Positions 28,313-39,704 of a stretch of 64,000 nucleotides of DNA are shown here, piece by piece (the stretch's first letter is position 1; each line of letters begins with the position of its first letter). The notes under the pieces were generated by a model, which was not told where the DNA came from, made no database searches, and was given only the letters and a program-made list of their open reading frames with translations. This stretch comes from Sphingomonas bacterium (GTDB lineage: Bacteria > Pseudomonadota > Alphaproteobacteria > Sphingomonadales > Sphingomonadaceae): contig NZ_CAHJWJ010000003.1 in assembly GCF_903642285.1 (NCBI RefSeq), positions 62,001-126,000 on the forward strand, given 5' to 3'. Both the position numbers and the translations under genes were made by a program.

Positions 28313-29929
28313 ATGATCCGCCTGACCGAATTGACGCTGCCGCTGCACCATCCGGACGAGGCGCTGCCGGCGGCGATCTGCAAGCGGTTGCGGATCACCC
28401 CGCGCGATCTCGTCCGCCACGCCGTCGCGCGCCGCGCGCACGACGCGCGCGACAAGACGCGGATCACGCTCGTCTATTCGGTCGACGTGAACGTGAAGGA
28501 CGAGGCTGCGGTGCTCGCGCGGTTCCGCAAGGACCGGCAGGTCGAACGGACCCCGGACACCAGCTACCGGATCGTCGCGCGCCCGCCCGCGCATGGCCCG
28601 CGGCCCGTGGTGATCGGTGCCGGCCCGTGCGGGCTGTTCGCCGCGCTGATCCTCGCGCAGATGGGGTTGCGGCCGATCATCCTCGATCGCGGCAAGGTCG
28701 TTCGCGAGCGGACGAAGGACACCTGGGGGCTGTGGCGGCGCAGCGTGCTGGACCCGGAATCGAACGTGCAGTTCGGGGAGGGCGGGGCGGGCACGTTCTC
28801 CGACGGCAAGCTCTACAGCCGGATCAAGGACCAGCGGCATCTCGACCGCAAGGTGCTGACCGAATTCGTGAAGGCCGGCGCGCCCGCGGACATCCTGACC
28901 GAGGCGCACCCGCATATCGGCACGTTCCGCCTGGTGACGATGGTGGAGAGCATGCGCGCGACGATCGAGGGGCTTGGCGGCGAATATCGCTTCTCCACGC
29001 GCGTCGACGGCCTCGACATCGCGACCGATGCCGCCGGGCAGCGGCGCGTCCGCGGGCTCCATCTGAACGGTGGCGACTATCTGGAGGCGAGCCATGTCGT
29101 CCTCGCGATCGGGCACAGCGCGCGCGACAGCTTCGCGATGCTCCACGCCGTCGGCGTGCATGTCGAGGCGAAGCCCTTCTCGATCGGGGTCCGGATCGAG
29201 CATCCGCAATCCTGGATCGACCGGTCGCGCTTCGGTGCGGATGCGGGCAATCCGATCCTCGGCGCGGCCGAATATCATATCGCGCACCACTGCTCGAACG
29301 GGCGGACGGTCTACAGCTTCTGCATGTGTCCGGGCGGTACCGTCGTCGCTGCGACGTCGGAGGCGGGGCGGGTCGCGACCAACGGCATGAGCCAATATTC
29401 GCGCAACGAACGCAACGCCAATTCCGGGCTGGTTGTCGCGATCGATCCGGAACGCGATTTTCCCGGCGATCCGCTGGCGGGCATCGCGCTGCAACGCCAT
29501 TGGGAGGAGCGCGCCTTCGTTGCCGGCGGGTCCAGCTACAAGGCACCCGCGCAGCGGCTCGGCGACTTCCTCGCAGGGCGGCCATCGACGTCGCTGGGCG
29601 TCGTGACGCCGTCCTACCAGCCCGGCGTCACCCCGACCGATCTGGCGGAATGTCTTCCCGATTTCGCGGTGGCGGCGATGCGCGAGGCGCTGCCCGTGTT
29701 CGGACGGCAGATTCCGGGCTACGACCATCCCGACGTCGTCATGACCGGGGTCGAGACGCGCACCTCCTCCCCGGTCCGCTTCACGCGCGGCGACGATTTC
29801 CAGAGCCTCAACACGACAGGCTTGTTCCCCGCGGGCGAAGGCGCCGGTTATGCCGGCGGTATCCTGTCGGCGGCGGTGGACGGGATCAAGGTCGCCGAGG
29901 CGCTCGCGGCGAGCCTGGGCGGGGCATGA
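28313..29929 (+). CDS. FAD-dependent dehydrogenase of the COG2509 family
   Basis: 538 residues. An N-terminal alpha/beta domain (about 1–90) precedes an FAD Rossmann motif ([20 protein letters not shown], about 97–116). Further marks are [42 protein letters not shown] and the C-terminal [20 protein letters not shown]. This is the pattern of uncharacterised COG2509 flavoproteins, whose reaction is not established. Its stop overlaps the next ATG (ATGA), so it is co-transcribed with the pseudouridine synthase. Confidence 0.88.
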   Translation: MIRLTELTLPLHHPDEALPAAICKRLRITPRDLVRHAVARRAHDARDKTRITLVYSVDVNVKDEAAVLARFRKDRQVERTPDTSYRIVARPPAHGPRPVVIGAGPCGLFAALILAQMGLRPIILDRGKVVRERTKDTWGLWRRSVLDPESNVQFGEGGAGTFSDGKLYSRIKDQRHLDRKVLTEFVKAGAPADILTEAHPHIGTFRLVTMVESMRATIEGLGGEYRFSTRVDGLDIATDAAGQRRVRGLHLNGGDYLEASHVVLAIGHSARDSFAMLHAVGVHVEAKPFSIGVRIEHPQSWIDRSRFGADAGNPILGAAEYHIAHHCSNGRTVYSFCMCPGGTVVAATSEAGRVATNGMSQYSRNERNANSGLVVAIDPERDFPGDPLAGIALQRHWEERAFVAGGSSYKAPAQRLGDFLAGRPSTSLGVVTPSYQPGVTPTDLAECLPDFAVAAMREALPVFGRQIPGYDHPDVVMTGVETRTSSPVRFTRGDDFQSLNTTGLFPAGEGAGYAGGILSAAVDGIKVAEALAASLGGA

Positions 29930-30504
29930 CCCTGATCGCGTTCAACAAGCCGTACGGCGTGCTGACGCAGTTCACCGATCGTACCACGACCGGATCGCCA
30001 CGCCGGACGCTGTCCGGGTTCATCGACCTGCCCGGCGTCTATCCCGCGGGGCGGCTCGATCTCGACAGCGAGGGATTGCTGCTGCTGACCGACGATGGCC
30101 GGCTGCAGGCGCGGATCGCCGATCCGAAATTCAAGCTGGCCAAGACCTATCTCGTGCAGGTCGAGGGCGAACCCGACGCGGCTGGGCTCGCGGCGCTGCG
30201 CCGGGGCGTCGGGCTGAAGGACGGTCCGACCTTGCCCGCCGAGGCGGATCGGATCGATCCACCCGACCTGTGGCCGCGCGATCCGCCGGTGCGGTTCCGC
30301 AAGACCGTCGCGGATTGCTGGCTGCGGCTGACCATCCGCGAAGGGCGCAACCGCCAGGTCCGGCGAATGACCGCCGCGATCGGCCATCCGACGCTCCGGC
30401 TGGTGCGCTGGCGGATCGGGGACTGGACGGTCGAGGGGCTTGAGCCGGGCGAATGGCGCGTCGCGGTCGAAAGCCGTACGCCGCATGATCGCGGTGGCGG
30501 GTGA
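29926..30504 (+). CDS. rluE: RluE/RsuA-type pseudouridine synthase
   Basis: 192 residues without an N-terminal S4 domain, the short form of the RsuA/RluB/E/F family. Catalytic motif [19 protein letters not shown] contains the nucleophilic Asp; later motifs are KTYLVQVEG and [23 protein letters not shown]. Length and the missing S4 domain suggest RluE, which modifies U2457 of 23S rRNA in E. coli. ATG overlaps the upstream stop by 4 bases. Confidence 0.9.
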   Translation: MTLIAFNKPYGVLTQFTDRTTTGSPRRTLSGFIDLPGVYPAGRLDLDSEGLLLLTDDGRLQARIADPKFKLAKTYLVQVEGEPDAAGLAALRRGVGLKDGPTLPAEADRIDPPDLWPRDPPVRFRKTVADCWLRLTIREGRNRQVRRMTAAIGHPTLRLVRWRIGDWTVEGLEPGEWRVAVESRTPHDRGGG

Positions 30505-30583
30505 GCGAGCGGATGCAACCTTGCGTCGCCCGCGATCATTCAGCCACCGGATCGCGTCTGCAGCAAGGAACGACATCACGGAA

Positions 30584-31564
<981 letters not shown>

Positions 31565-31588
31565 GGGTCGTCATCCACCGGGCACGCG

Positions 31589-34423
31589 CTACGGCGCGGC
31601 GGCGCAGCCTGGCGTCGTTGCGAGGAGCCGGTCGCGGTCGGATCGCAGGTCTGCGGCACCGCGCAGGACGGGTTCGGGTCCGTTGCCGAGCCCGGCCCAC
31701 AAAGCGGCGTTGAACCGCGCCGTGTCGAGATGATCCTCGACGCTGAAGTCCTGACCCTTCATCGCCGCCGCCCACCAGCCGGCGCTGCGGGTCGCGCAGG
31801 GTGCAGCCCCCGTCGCGATCGGCGCGAACCGGTCGGCCGGGATCGGCAGGGCGGTGCGGCGCAACACCTCTGCTGCGACCGCGTGGTACTGCCAGTCGGT
31901 CGACCGCGGATCGAACAGGTCGGCCATCGGCGCGGCAAGGCCGTCGTTCAGCCCCATCGGTTTCAGCCCGAGCACGCTTTCGATCGTACGAAGCATGTTC
32001 ACCGTCGTGTAGCGCGTGGACACCAGCGCGCCCTGCCTGACCGTCGCACCGACAACCAACGCAAGCGACCGGCGTGCGTCGACGTGGTCCGCGCCGTTCT
32101 GCGCATCGTCCTCGATCACGAACACCAGAGTGGACCCGGCGGCCTTTCCGTGTGCGACCGTCTCGATCACCTGGCCGACGGCATAGTCGTTGTCCGCCAT
32201 TTCCGCCTCGACCGTGTTCACGCCGTCCAGTGCGGTGTCGAAATCGCCGAAATGATCGTGGCTGAGCCGAAGCAGGGTCAGCGTCGGCAGCGTGCCGTCA
32301 CGATCCTGCGCGGTATATTCGCGCTGCCATTCCAGCACGCGCCAGTAATCCGCCAGCCGCTGGTCGAAGCCGCGGAAATACGGGTCGCTGCGACTGGCGA
32401 GCAGCCGGTCGCCCGGCGTGTAGATGCGCGTGTGGGTCTTCCACGGCTCGCGGACGGGCGGCACGTCGCCGGGTTTGCGCGGATCGTAGATCGACGCGTC
32501 CGAAAAGCCGTAATTGCGGACGCTCAGCCCCGCCTTGATCGCGGCGTCCCACAGAAACCCCTTGCCGCGATCGTCGTCGTCGTCGCCGTCCGCATCGGGT
32601 GCGGTCAGCAAGGCGGGCCCCGGCATCAGATCGGGATCCTTCGACAGCGCCGGGTTGGTCGCCTGGCGTTCGGCGCGCGTCTGCTGCGTATAGACGAACC
32701 GGTCCGCCTCCTCGGCTTCATAGGCGAGCCCGCGCGCGGCGTAGTTCACCGGCGCGGTCTTTTCGAGAAGGTCGGGCACGCGCCCCGCGGTGGTCCAGGT
32801 CCAGCCGGTACTCGACTGTTCGCCGGAGTCGTAGAAATTGTCGAGCGTCACGAACCGGCGCGCGATCGCATGATGGTTGGGTGACAGCGCGCGGCCGAGG
32901 ATCGCGAGATGCGGATCGCCATTGCCGACCTCCAGATCGCCGAGCACCTGGTCGTAGGTGCGGTTCTCCTTCACGATGAACACGACATGCCGGATGCGCG
33001 CGCGCACTGCCGTCATCGCCGCCTCCGCCGCCGCACGCTCCTTCGCCTGGCCGAGACCCAGATTGGTCGCAACCTGCAGCGTCGTCGCCGCCAAAGTCCG
33101 TTCGTTCGGCAGCGGGAACTGGAGCAGTCCCGCCTTTTCCAGCTGGAAGATATATTGGTTGGCGGCCCCGCACGCATTGGGCTGCCCCCGGTAGATGGCG
33201 AGCTTCGGCGCGCAGCCGAGCGGGTTGGGCCCGGGCGGGCTCTTGCGGTTGACGACGAACACGCGCCGCCCGTCGCGGCTGGCGGTGACCGCGCTCGGAT
33301 ACCAGCCCGTCGGTACCATCCCCTGCACCGCCGCGCCCGTCGCGGACGGCGCGACGATGGCGAGCGCGTTGATCCCGCCCATCGTCACCAGCAGCCGCTT
33401 GTCGGGCAGCATCGCAAGGCCGTCGACGTTCAGCCCCTTGCCGAGCGGCGCGCTGCCCGACAGCGCCGCGGGGAGGCCGAGCCGCGGTTCGGCGACGAGG
33501 CGCGCCGCGGCGGTATCGATGATCGCCAGGCGATCGGCATTGTCCTCGGTCGCGAACAGCCGGTGGGTGGCCGGATCGGCCAGCAGCGCGGTCGGCTCGC
33601 CGAGCGTCGCGATCCGGCCTGCGACCCGTATCCGGTCGCCGTCGATCGTCAGCATGACGACTTGTCGGTCGCGGGGCGCGGAGATCCAGGCGCGCGCACC
33701 CTCCGGCCAGGCGATCGCGAAGGGAAACTCGCCGCCGGGGGTGCCGGCGGCGGCGGGATCGATCTTGCCGGGGCGCAAATCCTGTTCGGCGACCACCTGC
33801 CGGGTCGTGAGATCGACCAGGCTGACCGAATCATTGTAATAGTTCGCGACCAGCACGCGGCGTCCGTCGGGGCTGACCGCGACGCCCGCGGCCTGCGGCT
33901 TCACCTCCGCGCCGATCCCGGCGGCATGACCGAGCGCGATCGGCTTGCCTTGTTCGGCAAAACCACGGTCGGTGCCGGTGAAGATATGGACCGTATCGTC
34001 GACGCCGCCGCCGACCACGAAGCCATGGCCGTCCGGTCGCCACGCGATGCCGGAAAAGCTGTTCGTCACGGTCAGCGTCTGGAGCAGCCGGGCGGCCTGA
34101 CCGTCGATGGCGTAGCGAAAGATATATTGCACCGACTGCGCCGCCACGGTCTTCCCGTCCGAACCGTTGTAGCGGTTGTAGCCGCTGGTCATCACGAGCA
34201 TCTGCCGCCCGTCCGGGCTTCGGGCGATCACCGCGGCACCGTCCGCGATATAATCCGGGTTCGGGCCGACATGCGCGACCAGCGGCGCGAACCGTGCGCC
34301 GGGCGCGGCCAGCGGCGTGATCTGCTGCCCGGTCGGCAGCGCCTGACCGGACGCGATCGCCGGCCAGGGCAGGGCGGCCAGCAGGATGACGGGCAAGCGG
34401 GGCATAACGGTCCAGTTCAGCAT
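31589..34423 (-). CDS. exported bifunctional YncE-type beta-propeller / phosphoesterase
   Basis: 944 residues. Signal peptide at the N-terminus (LPVILLAALPWPAIASG), so periplasmic or secreted. Residues about 45–430 form a beta-propeller of the YncE/lactonase type (repeated …SPDGR…V… blades: IARSPDGRQMLV, VSPDGRRVLVANYYND, TASRDGRRVFVVNR). Residues about 470–920 are a phosphoesterase of the AcpA/phospholipase C superfamily (IRHVVFIVKENRTYDQVLGDL split by ENRT; DNFYDSGEQSSTGW; LSHDHFGDFD; VIEDDAQNGADHVD). Substrate unknown. Convergent with the AKR gene. Confidence 0.88.
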   Translation of the reverse strand: MLNWTVMPRLPVILLAALPWPAIASGQALPTGQQITPLAAPGARFAPLVAHVGPNPDYIADGAAVIARSPDGRQMLVMTSGYNRYNGSDGKTVAAQSVQYIFRYAIDGQAARLLQTLTVTNSFSGIAWRPDGHGFVVGGGVDDTVHIFTGTDRGFAEQGKPIALGHAAGIGAEVKPQAAGVAVSPDGRRVLVANYYNDSVSLVDLTTRQVVAEQDLRPGKIDPAAAGTPGGEFPFAIAWPEGARAWISAPRDRQVVMLTIDGDRIRVAGRIATLGEPTALLADPATHRLFATEDNADRLAIIDTAAARLVAEPRLGLPAALSGSAPLGKGLNVDGLAMLPDKRLLVTMGGINALAIVAPSATGAAVQGMVPTGWYPSAVTASRDGRRVFVVNRKSPPGPNPLGCAPKLAIYRGQPNACGAANQYIFQLEKAGLLQFPLPNERTLAATTLQVATNLGLGQAKERAAAEAAMTAVRARIRHVVFIVKENRTYDQVLGDLEVGNGDPHLAILGRALSPNHHAIARRFVTLDNFYDSGEQSSTGWTWTTAGRVPDLLEKTAPVNYAARGLAYEAEEADRFVYTQQTRAERQATNPALSKDPDLMPGPALLTAPDADGDDDDDRGKGFLWDAAIKAGLSVRNYGFSDASIYDPRKPGDVPPVREPWKTHTRIYTPGDRLLASRSDPYFRGFDQRLADYWRVLEWQREYTAQDRDGTLPTLTLLRLSHDHFGDFDTALDGVNTVEAEMADNDYAVGQVIETVAHGKAAGSTLVFVIEDDAQNGADHVDARRSLALVVGATVRQGALVSTRYTTVNMLRTIESVLGLKPMGLNDGLAAPMADLFDPRSTDWQYHAVAAEVLRRTALPIPADRFAPIATGAAPCATRSAGWWAAAMKGQDFSVEDHLDTARFNAALWAGLGNGPEPVLRGAADLRSDRDRLLATTPGCAAAP

Positions 34424-34483
34424 TGGGTCTTTCGCGGTACCGGACAGTGCTGCCGATATGTGACGCTTTCGGGACGGCCGCCG

Positions 34484-34942
34484 CTACAGCAATGCGGCCG
34501 CGATCGTCAAAAGCCCCAGACCCCCCGACAGCGGCGCGCGCAGCCATAGCCACCATCCGGGCGCGATGCCCAGCCGGTACAGCCGGTAATCGACCAGCAA
34601 CGCACCGATCAGCGATATCCCCAGCAGCAGCAGCGACGGACCCGGCCATGGGTCTCCGGTCGTCCACGGCACCGCGGATGCCAGCGCGAGGAGTGAGGGT
34701 GCAACGGATACCGTCCAGATCCATTTGTGCGCGCGTTCGCCGGCCTGCGCGGCCAGTCCCCACCATGTGCCCCCGAGAAAGCTCAGGATCAGCGCGGCAT
34801 AGGCGAAACCGGTCGCGAGCGCGGTGAAGCGCGCGGCGACGTTGCCCGTCAGCAACGTCGCCACCACCGCCGCCTGCGGGATCAGCCCCGCAACGCCGAG
34901 CCAGCGCGCGGCGGCGGGGATATCGCGGAAATTGCGGTTCAT
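34484..34942 (-). CDS. DUF3429 family inner-membrane protein
   Basis: 152 residues with five predicted helices and very few charges. The block ILSFLGGTWWGLAA and the early segment ARWLGVAGLIPQAAV are characteristic of DUF3429 proteins, whose function is unknown. It ends 60 bases before the propeller/phosphoesterase gene and starts 15 bases after the flavoprotein stop, so it may be in one transcript with the flavoprotein. Confidence 0.82.
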   Translation of the reverse strand: MNRNFRDIPAAARWLGVAGLIPQAAVVATLLTGNVAARFTALATGFAYAALILSFLGGTWWGLAAQAGERAHKWIWTVSVAPSLLALASAVPWTTGDPWPGPSLLLLGISLIGALLVDYRLYRLGIAPGWWLWLRAPLSGGLGLLTIAAALL

Positions 34943-34957
34943 CTGCCGATACTCCGA

Positions 34958-36220
34958 TCAGGCCGTCGCGCGGGTCGCGGCGGCCATGTCCTTCAGGCTG
35001 ATCGCCGTGTCCGCCAGCATCGCCCGGTCCGGCGAAGCCCCGGCGACCACCAATGCCCGCCCCTGGACATAATCCCTGACCGCATTGACGCAGTCGAGCG
35101 CGATGACGCGGCTTTGGCGCAGATACACGATCGAAAAGGATCGCGCCGTCGGATCGCCCCGCAGCACGGCCGAGTCGTGGCCGGCCGACAGCCCGACGGT
35201 CTGCAGCTTCAGGTCATATTGATGCGACCAGAACCACGGCACCGAATGATAGGGTTCGGGCGTGCCGGTCATCGCCGTGACGACGGTCGTGGCCATGTCG
35301 TTCGCGTTCTGGACCGATTCCAGCCGGATCGGCAGGCCGTCCGCGAACGGGTTGGCGTGGAGCGCGCAGTCGCCGATCGCCCAGATGTCCGCAAGCGACG
35401 TGCGGCCATGCGCATCGACCGCAACGCCGTCGCCGCCCTCCGCCCCCGCCATCAGCAGGGGTGCCACCGCGGGTACGATCCCGATGCCGACGATGACCAT
35501 CTCCGCGGGTACGATCTCGCCCGTCGCCAGTCGCACGCCCGTGGCGCGCCCGGCCTGCTCCTCGATGCAATCGACGACCGTATTCAGCCGGATGTCGACA
35601 CCGCGGGCGCGGTGTTCCGCCTCGTAGAAGCGCGACAGCGCCTCGCCCGCGACGCGCGCCAGCACGCGGTCCTGCGCCTCCAGCACGGTCACATGCTTGC
35701 CCAGCCCCGCTAGCACCGCCGCCGCCTCCAGCCCGATATAGCCGCCGCCGATCACCGCGACCCGGGTCGTCGTCGGTAGTTCGGCCATCATCCGGTCGAC
35801 ATCGGCGCGGCTTCGCACCGAATGCACGCCCGCCAGGTCGTGCCCTGCACATGTCAGCCGGCGGGCATGGCCACCCGCCGCCCAGATCAGTCGGCCATAG
35901 CCGATCGTCGTACCGGTATCGGTCGTAACGGTATGCGCGTCCGGATCGACCCGGGCGACCCGTTCGCCGGTCAGCACCGTGATGGCGCGGTCCGGCCAGA
36001 AGGCCGGCGGGCGGATCAGGATACGCTCGAACGATTTGTCGCCCGCGAGATAGTCCTTGCTTAGCGGTGGCCGTTCATAGGGAAGTTCGGGTTCTTCGCC
36101 GATCATCGCGACCGTGCCGGCGAATTTACGCTGGCGAAGCGCCATCGCCGCCTGCGCGCCGCCATGTCCGGCACCGACGATCAGCACGTCGCACCAGTCC
36201 AATGACCATTTCCCCTTCAC
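34958..36220 (-). CDS. ferredoxin/rubredoxin-NAD(P) reductase-type flavoprotein
   Basis: 420 residues. FAD-binding VLIVGAGHGGAQAAMALRQR, the ELPYERPPLSKDYL block typical of the putidaredoxin/rubredoxin reductase group, NAD-binding VAVIGGGYIGLEAAAVLAGL, and IWAIGDCALH for the flavin phosphate, then a reductase C-terminal domain (VPWFWSHQYDLKLQTVG). Such enzymes pass electrons from NAD(P)H to a small ferredoxin feeding a P450 or ring-hydroxylating oxygenase, but neither is encoded nearby. Confidence 0.9.
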   Translation of the reverse strand: MKGKWSLDWCDVLIVGAGHGGAQAAMALRQRKFAGTVAMIGEEPELPYERPPLSKDYLAGDKSFERILIRPPAFWPDRAITVLTGERVARVDPDAHTVTTDTGTTIGYGRLIWAAGGHARRLTCAGHDLAGVHSVRSRADVDRMMAELPTTTRVAVIGGGYIGLEAAAVLAGLGKHVTVLEAQDRVLARVAGEALSRFYEAEHRARGVDIRLNTVVDCIEEQAGRATGVRLATGEIVPAEMVIVGIGIVPAVAPLLMAGAEGGDGVAVDAHGRTSLADIWAIGDCALHANPFADGLPIRLESVQNANDMATTVVTAMTGTPEPYHSVPWFWSHQYDLKLQTVGLSAGHDSAVLRGDPTARSFSIVYLRQSRVIALDCVNAVRDYVQGRALVVAGASPDRAMLADTAISLKDMAAATRATA

Positions 36221-36517
36221 CAGAGGCCGTCAGGCCGTGACGATCCGTCGGTTCGCCGCGCGTCTTCATGCCGGTAACGGCCGGTTTGCGCAACGTTATC
36301 GTCGGGTATTCGAGCGCTTGCGAAAACGCTTTGACAGAATCGAACCCGCGCGGCAGGGCGCGGGCTTCGGCGGCGATCCGCCGGTCATGCGAACAGAAGT
36401 CATATAGACGATGCCAAGCGACATTAGTCGACAGCCTGGGCCACCCGCGGCCACCGTTCGAGACTGATCGCATCCGTCTCGCCCGGGCACCGCAGGTGGC
36501 GCGCTCGAGGGTGAGAC
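36221..36517. other. non-coding divergent region
   Basis: 297 bases between the divergent flavoprotein gene and the ABC permease. I see no gene. A TTGACA is present at 36331–36336 but without a convincing -10 at 16–18 bases; GGTGAG just before the permease ATG is its ribosome binding site. No strong dyad seen. Confidence 0.5.
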
Positions 36518-38263
36518 ATGAGACAATTGCATTTCCCGACGCGTGCGGTCCGTCCGTTCTCGCGCATCCTGCGGGTCACGCCGCCGAATGTCGCGGATCT
36601 CGTCGCGTTCATATTGCTCGCAGGCACCGCGGTGCTGATCTTCCGCGGCGCGGTCGGCGTCGCCGAACCGCTGTCGCGCCTGTCGATCGTACCGGTCGCG
36701 CTCGATCCGTGGAACCTGCCCTGGTATGCGCTCCGGACGACGCTCCGGATGTTCGCCGCGTTGTTCGCTTCGCTGATCTTCACGCTGATCGTCGCGACGA
36801 TGGCGGCGCGCAGCAAGCGGGCCGAACAGATCATCGTGCCGGCGCTCGATATCCTGCAATCGGTGCCGATCCTGGGATTTCTGACCTTCACCGTCACCTT
36901 CTTCATGCATTTGTTCCCGGGCCGGCAGCTCGGCGTCGAATGCGCCGCGGTCTTCGCGATCTTCACCAGCCAGGCCTGGAACATGGCGTTCAGCTTCTAC
37001 CAGTCGCTGCGGTCGGTACCGTCCGATCTGGAGGAGGTGTCGCGCGGGTTCGGCCTCTCGCCGATCCGGCGTTTCCTGCGGCTCGAACTGCCCTTCGCCA
37101 TTCCGGGGCTGGTCTGGAACGCGATGATGTCGATGTCGGGCGGCTGGTTCTTCGTCGTCGCGTCGGAGGCGATCACCGTGGGCAACACGACCGTCGCGCT
37201 GCCCGGTATCGGCTCGTGGCTGGCGCTGGCCATCCAGCGGCAGGACGCCCGGGCGGTCGCCTGGGCGGTCGGCGCGATGGCGGTCGTCATCCTGCTCTAC
37301 GATCAGCTGTTCTTCCGCCCGATCGTCGCCTGGGCGGATCGCTACCGGTTCGAACAGACCGCCGGGGCCGAACAGCCGGGGTCATGGGCGTATGATCTGT
37401 TCCGTCGCACCCGGATGCTCAAGATGCTGATGGAGCCGCTGCTCGGCTTCGGCCGAATGCTGATGCTGCTCGACCGGATGCCGGGGGCGAAGCCGGCGGA
37501 GCGCGATCGCTCCGGCCGCGCTGTCGGCGACGTCGTGTGGAAGGTCGCGATAGCGGTGATGCTGGTTGCGGCGGCGTGGCTGGTCGTCGATTATGTCGGC
37601 CATACGCTCAGCTGGGGCGATGCCTTCACCGCCGTCGGCTATGCATGCCTCACCCTTTTGCGCGTGATCGTCCTGATCGGGGTGGCGAGCCTGATCTGGG
37701 TGCCGATCGGCGTCTGGATCGGTCTGCGACCGCGTTGGGCGGAGCGGCTGCAGCCGGTCGCGCAGTTCCTGGCGGCGTTCCCGGCCAACGTGCTGTTCCC
37801 GTTCGTAGTGCTGGCGATCGTCCGCTGGAACCTCAGCCCGGGCATCTGGCTGTCGCCGCTGATCATCCTGGGGACGCAGTGGTACATCCTGTTCAACGTC
37901 ATCGCCGGTGCCAGCGTGATCCCGACCGACATGCGCGAGGCGGCGTCGATGTTCGGGGTGAAGGGATGGCAATGGTGGCGCAGCGTCGCGCTGCCCGCGA
38001 TCTTTCCCTATTACGTCACCGGCGCGCTGACCGCATCGGGCGGATCTTGGAACGCCAGCATCGTCGCGGAAGCGGTCTCCTGGGGCAACCGCCATATCGA
38101 GGCGGCGGGTCTCGGGTCGTACATCGCGAACGCCACCGTCGCCGGCGACTATCCGCGCGTCGCGCTCGGCATCGCCACGATGTCGATCTTCGTGATCGCA
38201 TTCAATCGGCTGGTGTGGCGGCCGATGTATACTTTCGCCGAACGTCGCCTTCGCCTCGCCTGA
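36518..38263 (+). CDS. ABC transporter permease, two NitT/TauT-type units fused
   Basis: 581 residues containing two complete binding-protein-dependent permease domains: about 30–280 (EEVSRGFGLSPIRRFLRLELPFAIPGLVWNAM, split at the EAA loop) and about 330–575 (MREAASMFGVKGWQWWRSVALPAIFPYYVTG). Each carries its own EAA-loop equivalent that docks on the ATPase. This fused form belongs with the NitT/TauT/SsuC family (nitrate, sulfonate, cyanate-type importers). GGTGAG lies 5–10 bases before the ATG. No periplasmic binding protein gene is adjacent. Confidence 0.9.
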   Translation: MRQLHFPTRAVRPFSRILRVTPPNVADLVAFILLAGTAVLIFRGAVGVAEPLSRLSIVPVALDPWNLPWYALRTTLRMFAALFASLIFTLIVATMAARSKRAEQIIVPALDILQSVPILGFLTFTVTFFMHLFPGRQLGVECAAVFAIFTSQAWNMAFSFYQSLRSVPSDLEEVSRGFGLSPIRRFLRLELPFAIPGLVWNAMMSMSGGWFFVVASEAITVGNTTVALPGIGSWLALAIQRQDARAVAWAVGAMAVVILLYDQLFFRPIVAWADRYRFEQTAGAEQPGSWAYDLFRRTRMLKMLMEPLLGFGRMLMLLDRMPGAKPAERDRSGRAVGDVVWKVAIAVMLVAAAWLVVDYVGHTLSWGDAFTAVGYACLTLLRVIVLIGVASLIWVPIGVWIGLRPRWAERLQPVAQFLAAFPANVLFPFVVLAIVRWNLSPGIWLSPLIILGTQWYILFNVIAGASVIPTDMREAASMFGVKGWQWWRSVALPAIFPYYVTGALTASGGSWNASIVAEAVSWGNRHIEAAGLGSYIANATVAGDYPRVALGIATMSIFVIAFNRLVWRPMYTFAERRLRLA

Positions 38264-38286
38264 CCGCCAACACAACGGATATCCCC

Positions 38287-39591
38287 ATGGCAACCACCGC
38301 ACCCGCCCGCCCGCTCGTCGAAGTAAACGCCGTCAGCCACCGCTATGGCGGCGGCGGCGCGGCGGGCCAGGTCCTGAAGGACGTCGACCTGACGCTGAAC
38401 GAGCACGAGATCGTCGGGCTCCTCGGCCGGTCGGGGTCGGGCAAGTCGACGCTGCTGCGCTCGATCGCCGGGTTGATCGATCCGAGCGAGGGCGAAGTCC
38501 GGTTGCTGCCCGACGAAGCCGGGCGCGCTCCAAGCGTGTCGATGGTCTTCCAGACCTTTGCCTTGTTTCCCTGGCTGACCGTTCTGCAGAATGTGGAGCT
38601 TGGCCTGGAGGCGCAGCGCGTGCCGACGGCCGAACGGCGCACCCGTGCGCTCGGCGCGATCGATCTCATCGGCCTCGACGGGTTCGAGAACGCCTATCCC
38701 AAGGAATTGTCGGGCGGCATGCGGCAGCGCGTCGGCCTCGCACGCGCGATCGTCGTCAATCCGTCGCTGCTGCTGATGGACGAACCCTTCTCGGCGCTGG
38801 ACGTGCTGACCGCGGAGACGCTTCGTACCGACCTGCTTGATCTCTGGTCGGAAGGGCGGATGCCGATCAAGTCGATCCTGATCGTCACCCATAATATCGA
38901 GGAGGCGGTGCTGATGTGCGACCGGATCCTCGTCTTCTCGTCCAACCCGGGCCGCGTCGCGGCCGAGATCGTCGTCGACCTGCCGCAGCCGCGCGATCGG
39001 CTCGATCCGCCGTTCCGCGCGCTGGTCGACGCCATCTATGCGCAGATGACCGCGCGGCCTGTCGCCGTCCCCGCGAAGGACGGTCTGTCCTCCGGGGCCG
39101 GGATCACCATGGCGCTGACGGTCGTATCCACCAACGCGATGGCCGGCCTGATCGAGGAGGTCGATGGTGCGCCGTTCGACGGCACCGCCAGCATGGCGGA
39201 ACTCGCCGATTCGCTGCAGCTGGAGATCGACGAGCTTTTCCCGATCGCGGAGACGTTGCAGCTGATGCGCTTCGCCGACCTGTCCGGCGGCGATGTCCGC
39301 CTGACACCCGCGTCGCGCCAATATGCCGCCGCCGATGTCGATCGTCGCAAGGCGATCTTCGCACATGCGCTGATCGCACATGTGCCGCTGGCGCAGCATA
39401 TCAAGCGTGTCCTGGACGAACGGTCCAGCCATTCCGCCCCCGCCCGCCGCTTCCGCGACGAGCTGGAAGATCATATGTCCGAAGACTATGCCGACGAGAC
39501 GCTGCGCGCGGTCACGCATTGGGGACGATATGCGGAGGTCTTCGCCTATGACGAGGATCGCGACCTGTTCAGCCTTGATAACCCGATGTGA
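38287..39591 (+). CDS. ABC transporter ATPase with AAA-associated C-terminal domain
   Basis: 434 residues. N-terminal ATPase (about 1–260): Walker A GRSGSGKST, Q-loop VFQTFALFPWLTV, signature LSGGMRQRVGLARA, Walker B LLLMDEPFSALD, H-loop VTHNIEEAVLMCDR. The ATPase core matches NitT/TauT. Residues about 285–434 form an extra winged-helix-like domain (AGLIEEVDG…MAELADSLQLEIDELFPIAETLQLMRFADL) annotated in relatives as AAA-associated. It begins 24 bases after the permease stop; the two form one importer. Substrate unknown. Confidence 0.9.
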   Translation: MATTAPARPLVEVNAVSHRYGGGGAAGQVLKDVDLTLNEHEIVGLLGRSGSGKSTLLRSIAGLIDPSEGEVRLLPDEAGRAPSVSMVFQTFALFPWLTVLQNVELGLEAQRVPTAERRTRALGAIDLIGLDGFENAYPKELSGGMRQRVGLARAIVVNPSLLLMDEPFSALDVLTAETLRTDLLDLWSEGRMPIKSILIVTHNIEEAVLMCDRILVFSSNPGRVAAEIVVDLPQPRDRLDPPFRALVDAIYAQMTARPVAVPAKDGLSSGAGITMALTVVSTNAMAGLIEEVDGAPFDGTASMAELADSLQLEIDELFPIAETLQLMRFADLSGGDVRLTPASRQYAAADVDRRKAIFAHALIAHVPLAQHIKRVLDERSSHSAPARRFRDELEDHMSEDYADETLRAVTHWGRYAEVFAYDEDRDLFSLDNPM

Positions 39592-39704
39592 ACCGGTCCA
39601 TGTGATTGCCGGCGGGATTGCGTGCTTGCGCAAAATGACGGAAAAGCACCGAACGCGGGGATCGCTGCAGGCATCCGCTACGTGGCCTGGCCGGGGAGGA
39701 TCGC

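Noticed and set aside
36331..36336. TTGACA as -35 of a promoter for the ABC operon
   Set aside because: No acceptable -10 hexamer at 15–19 bases downstream.
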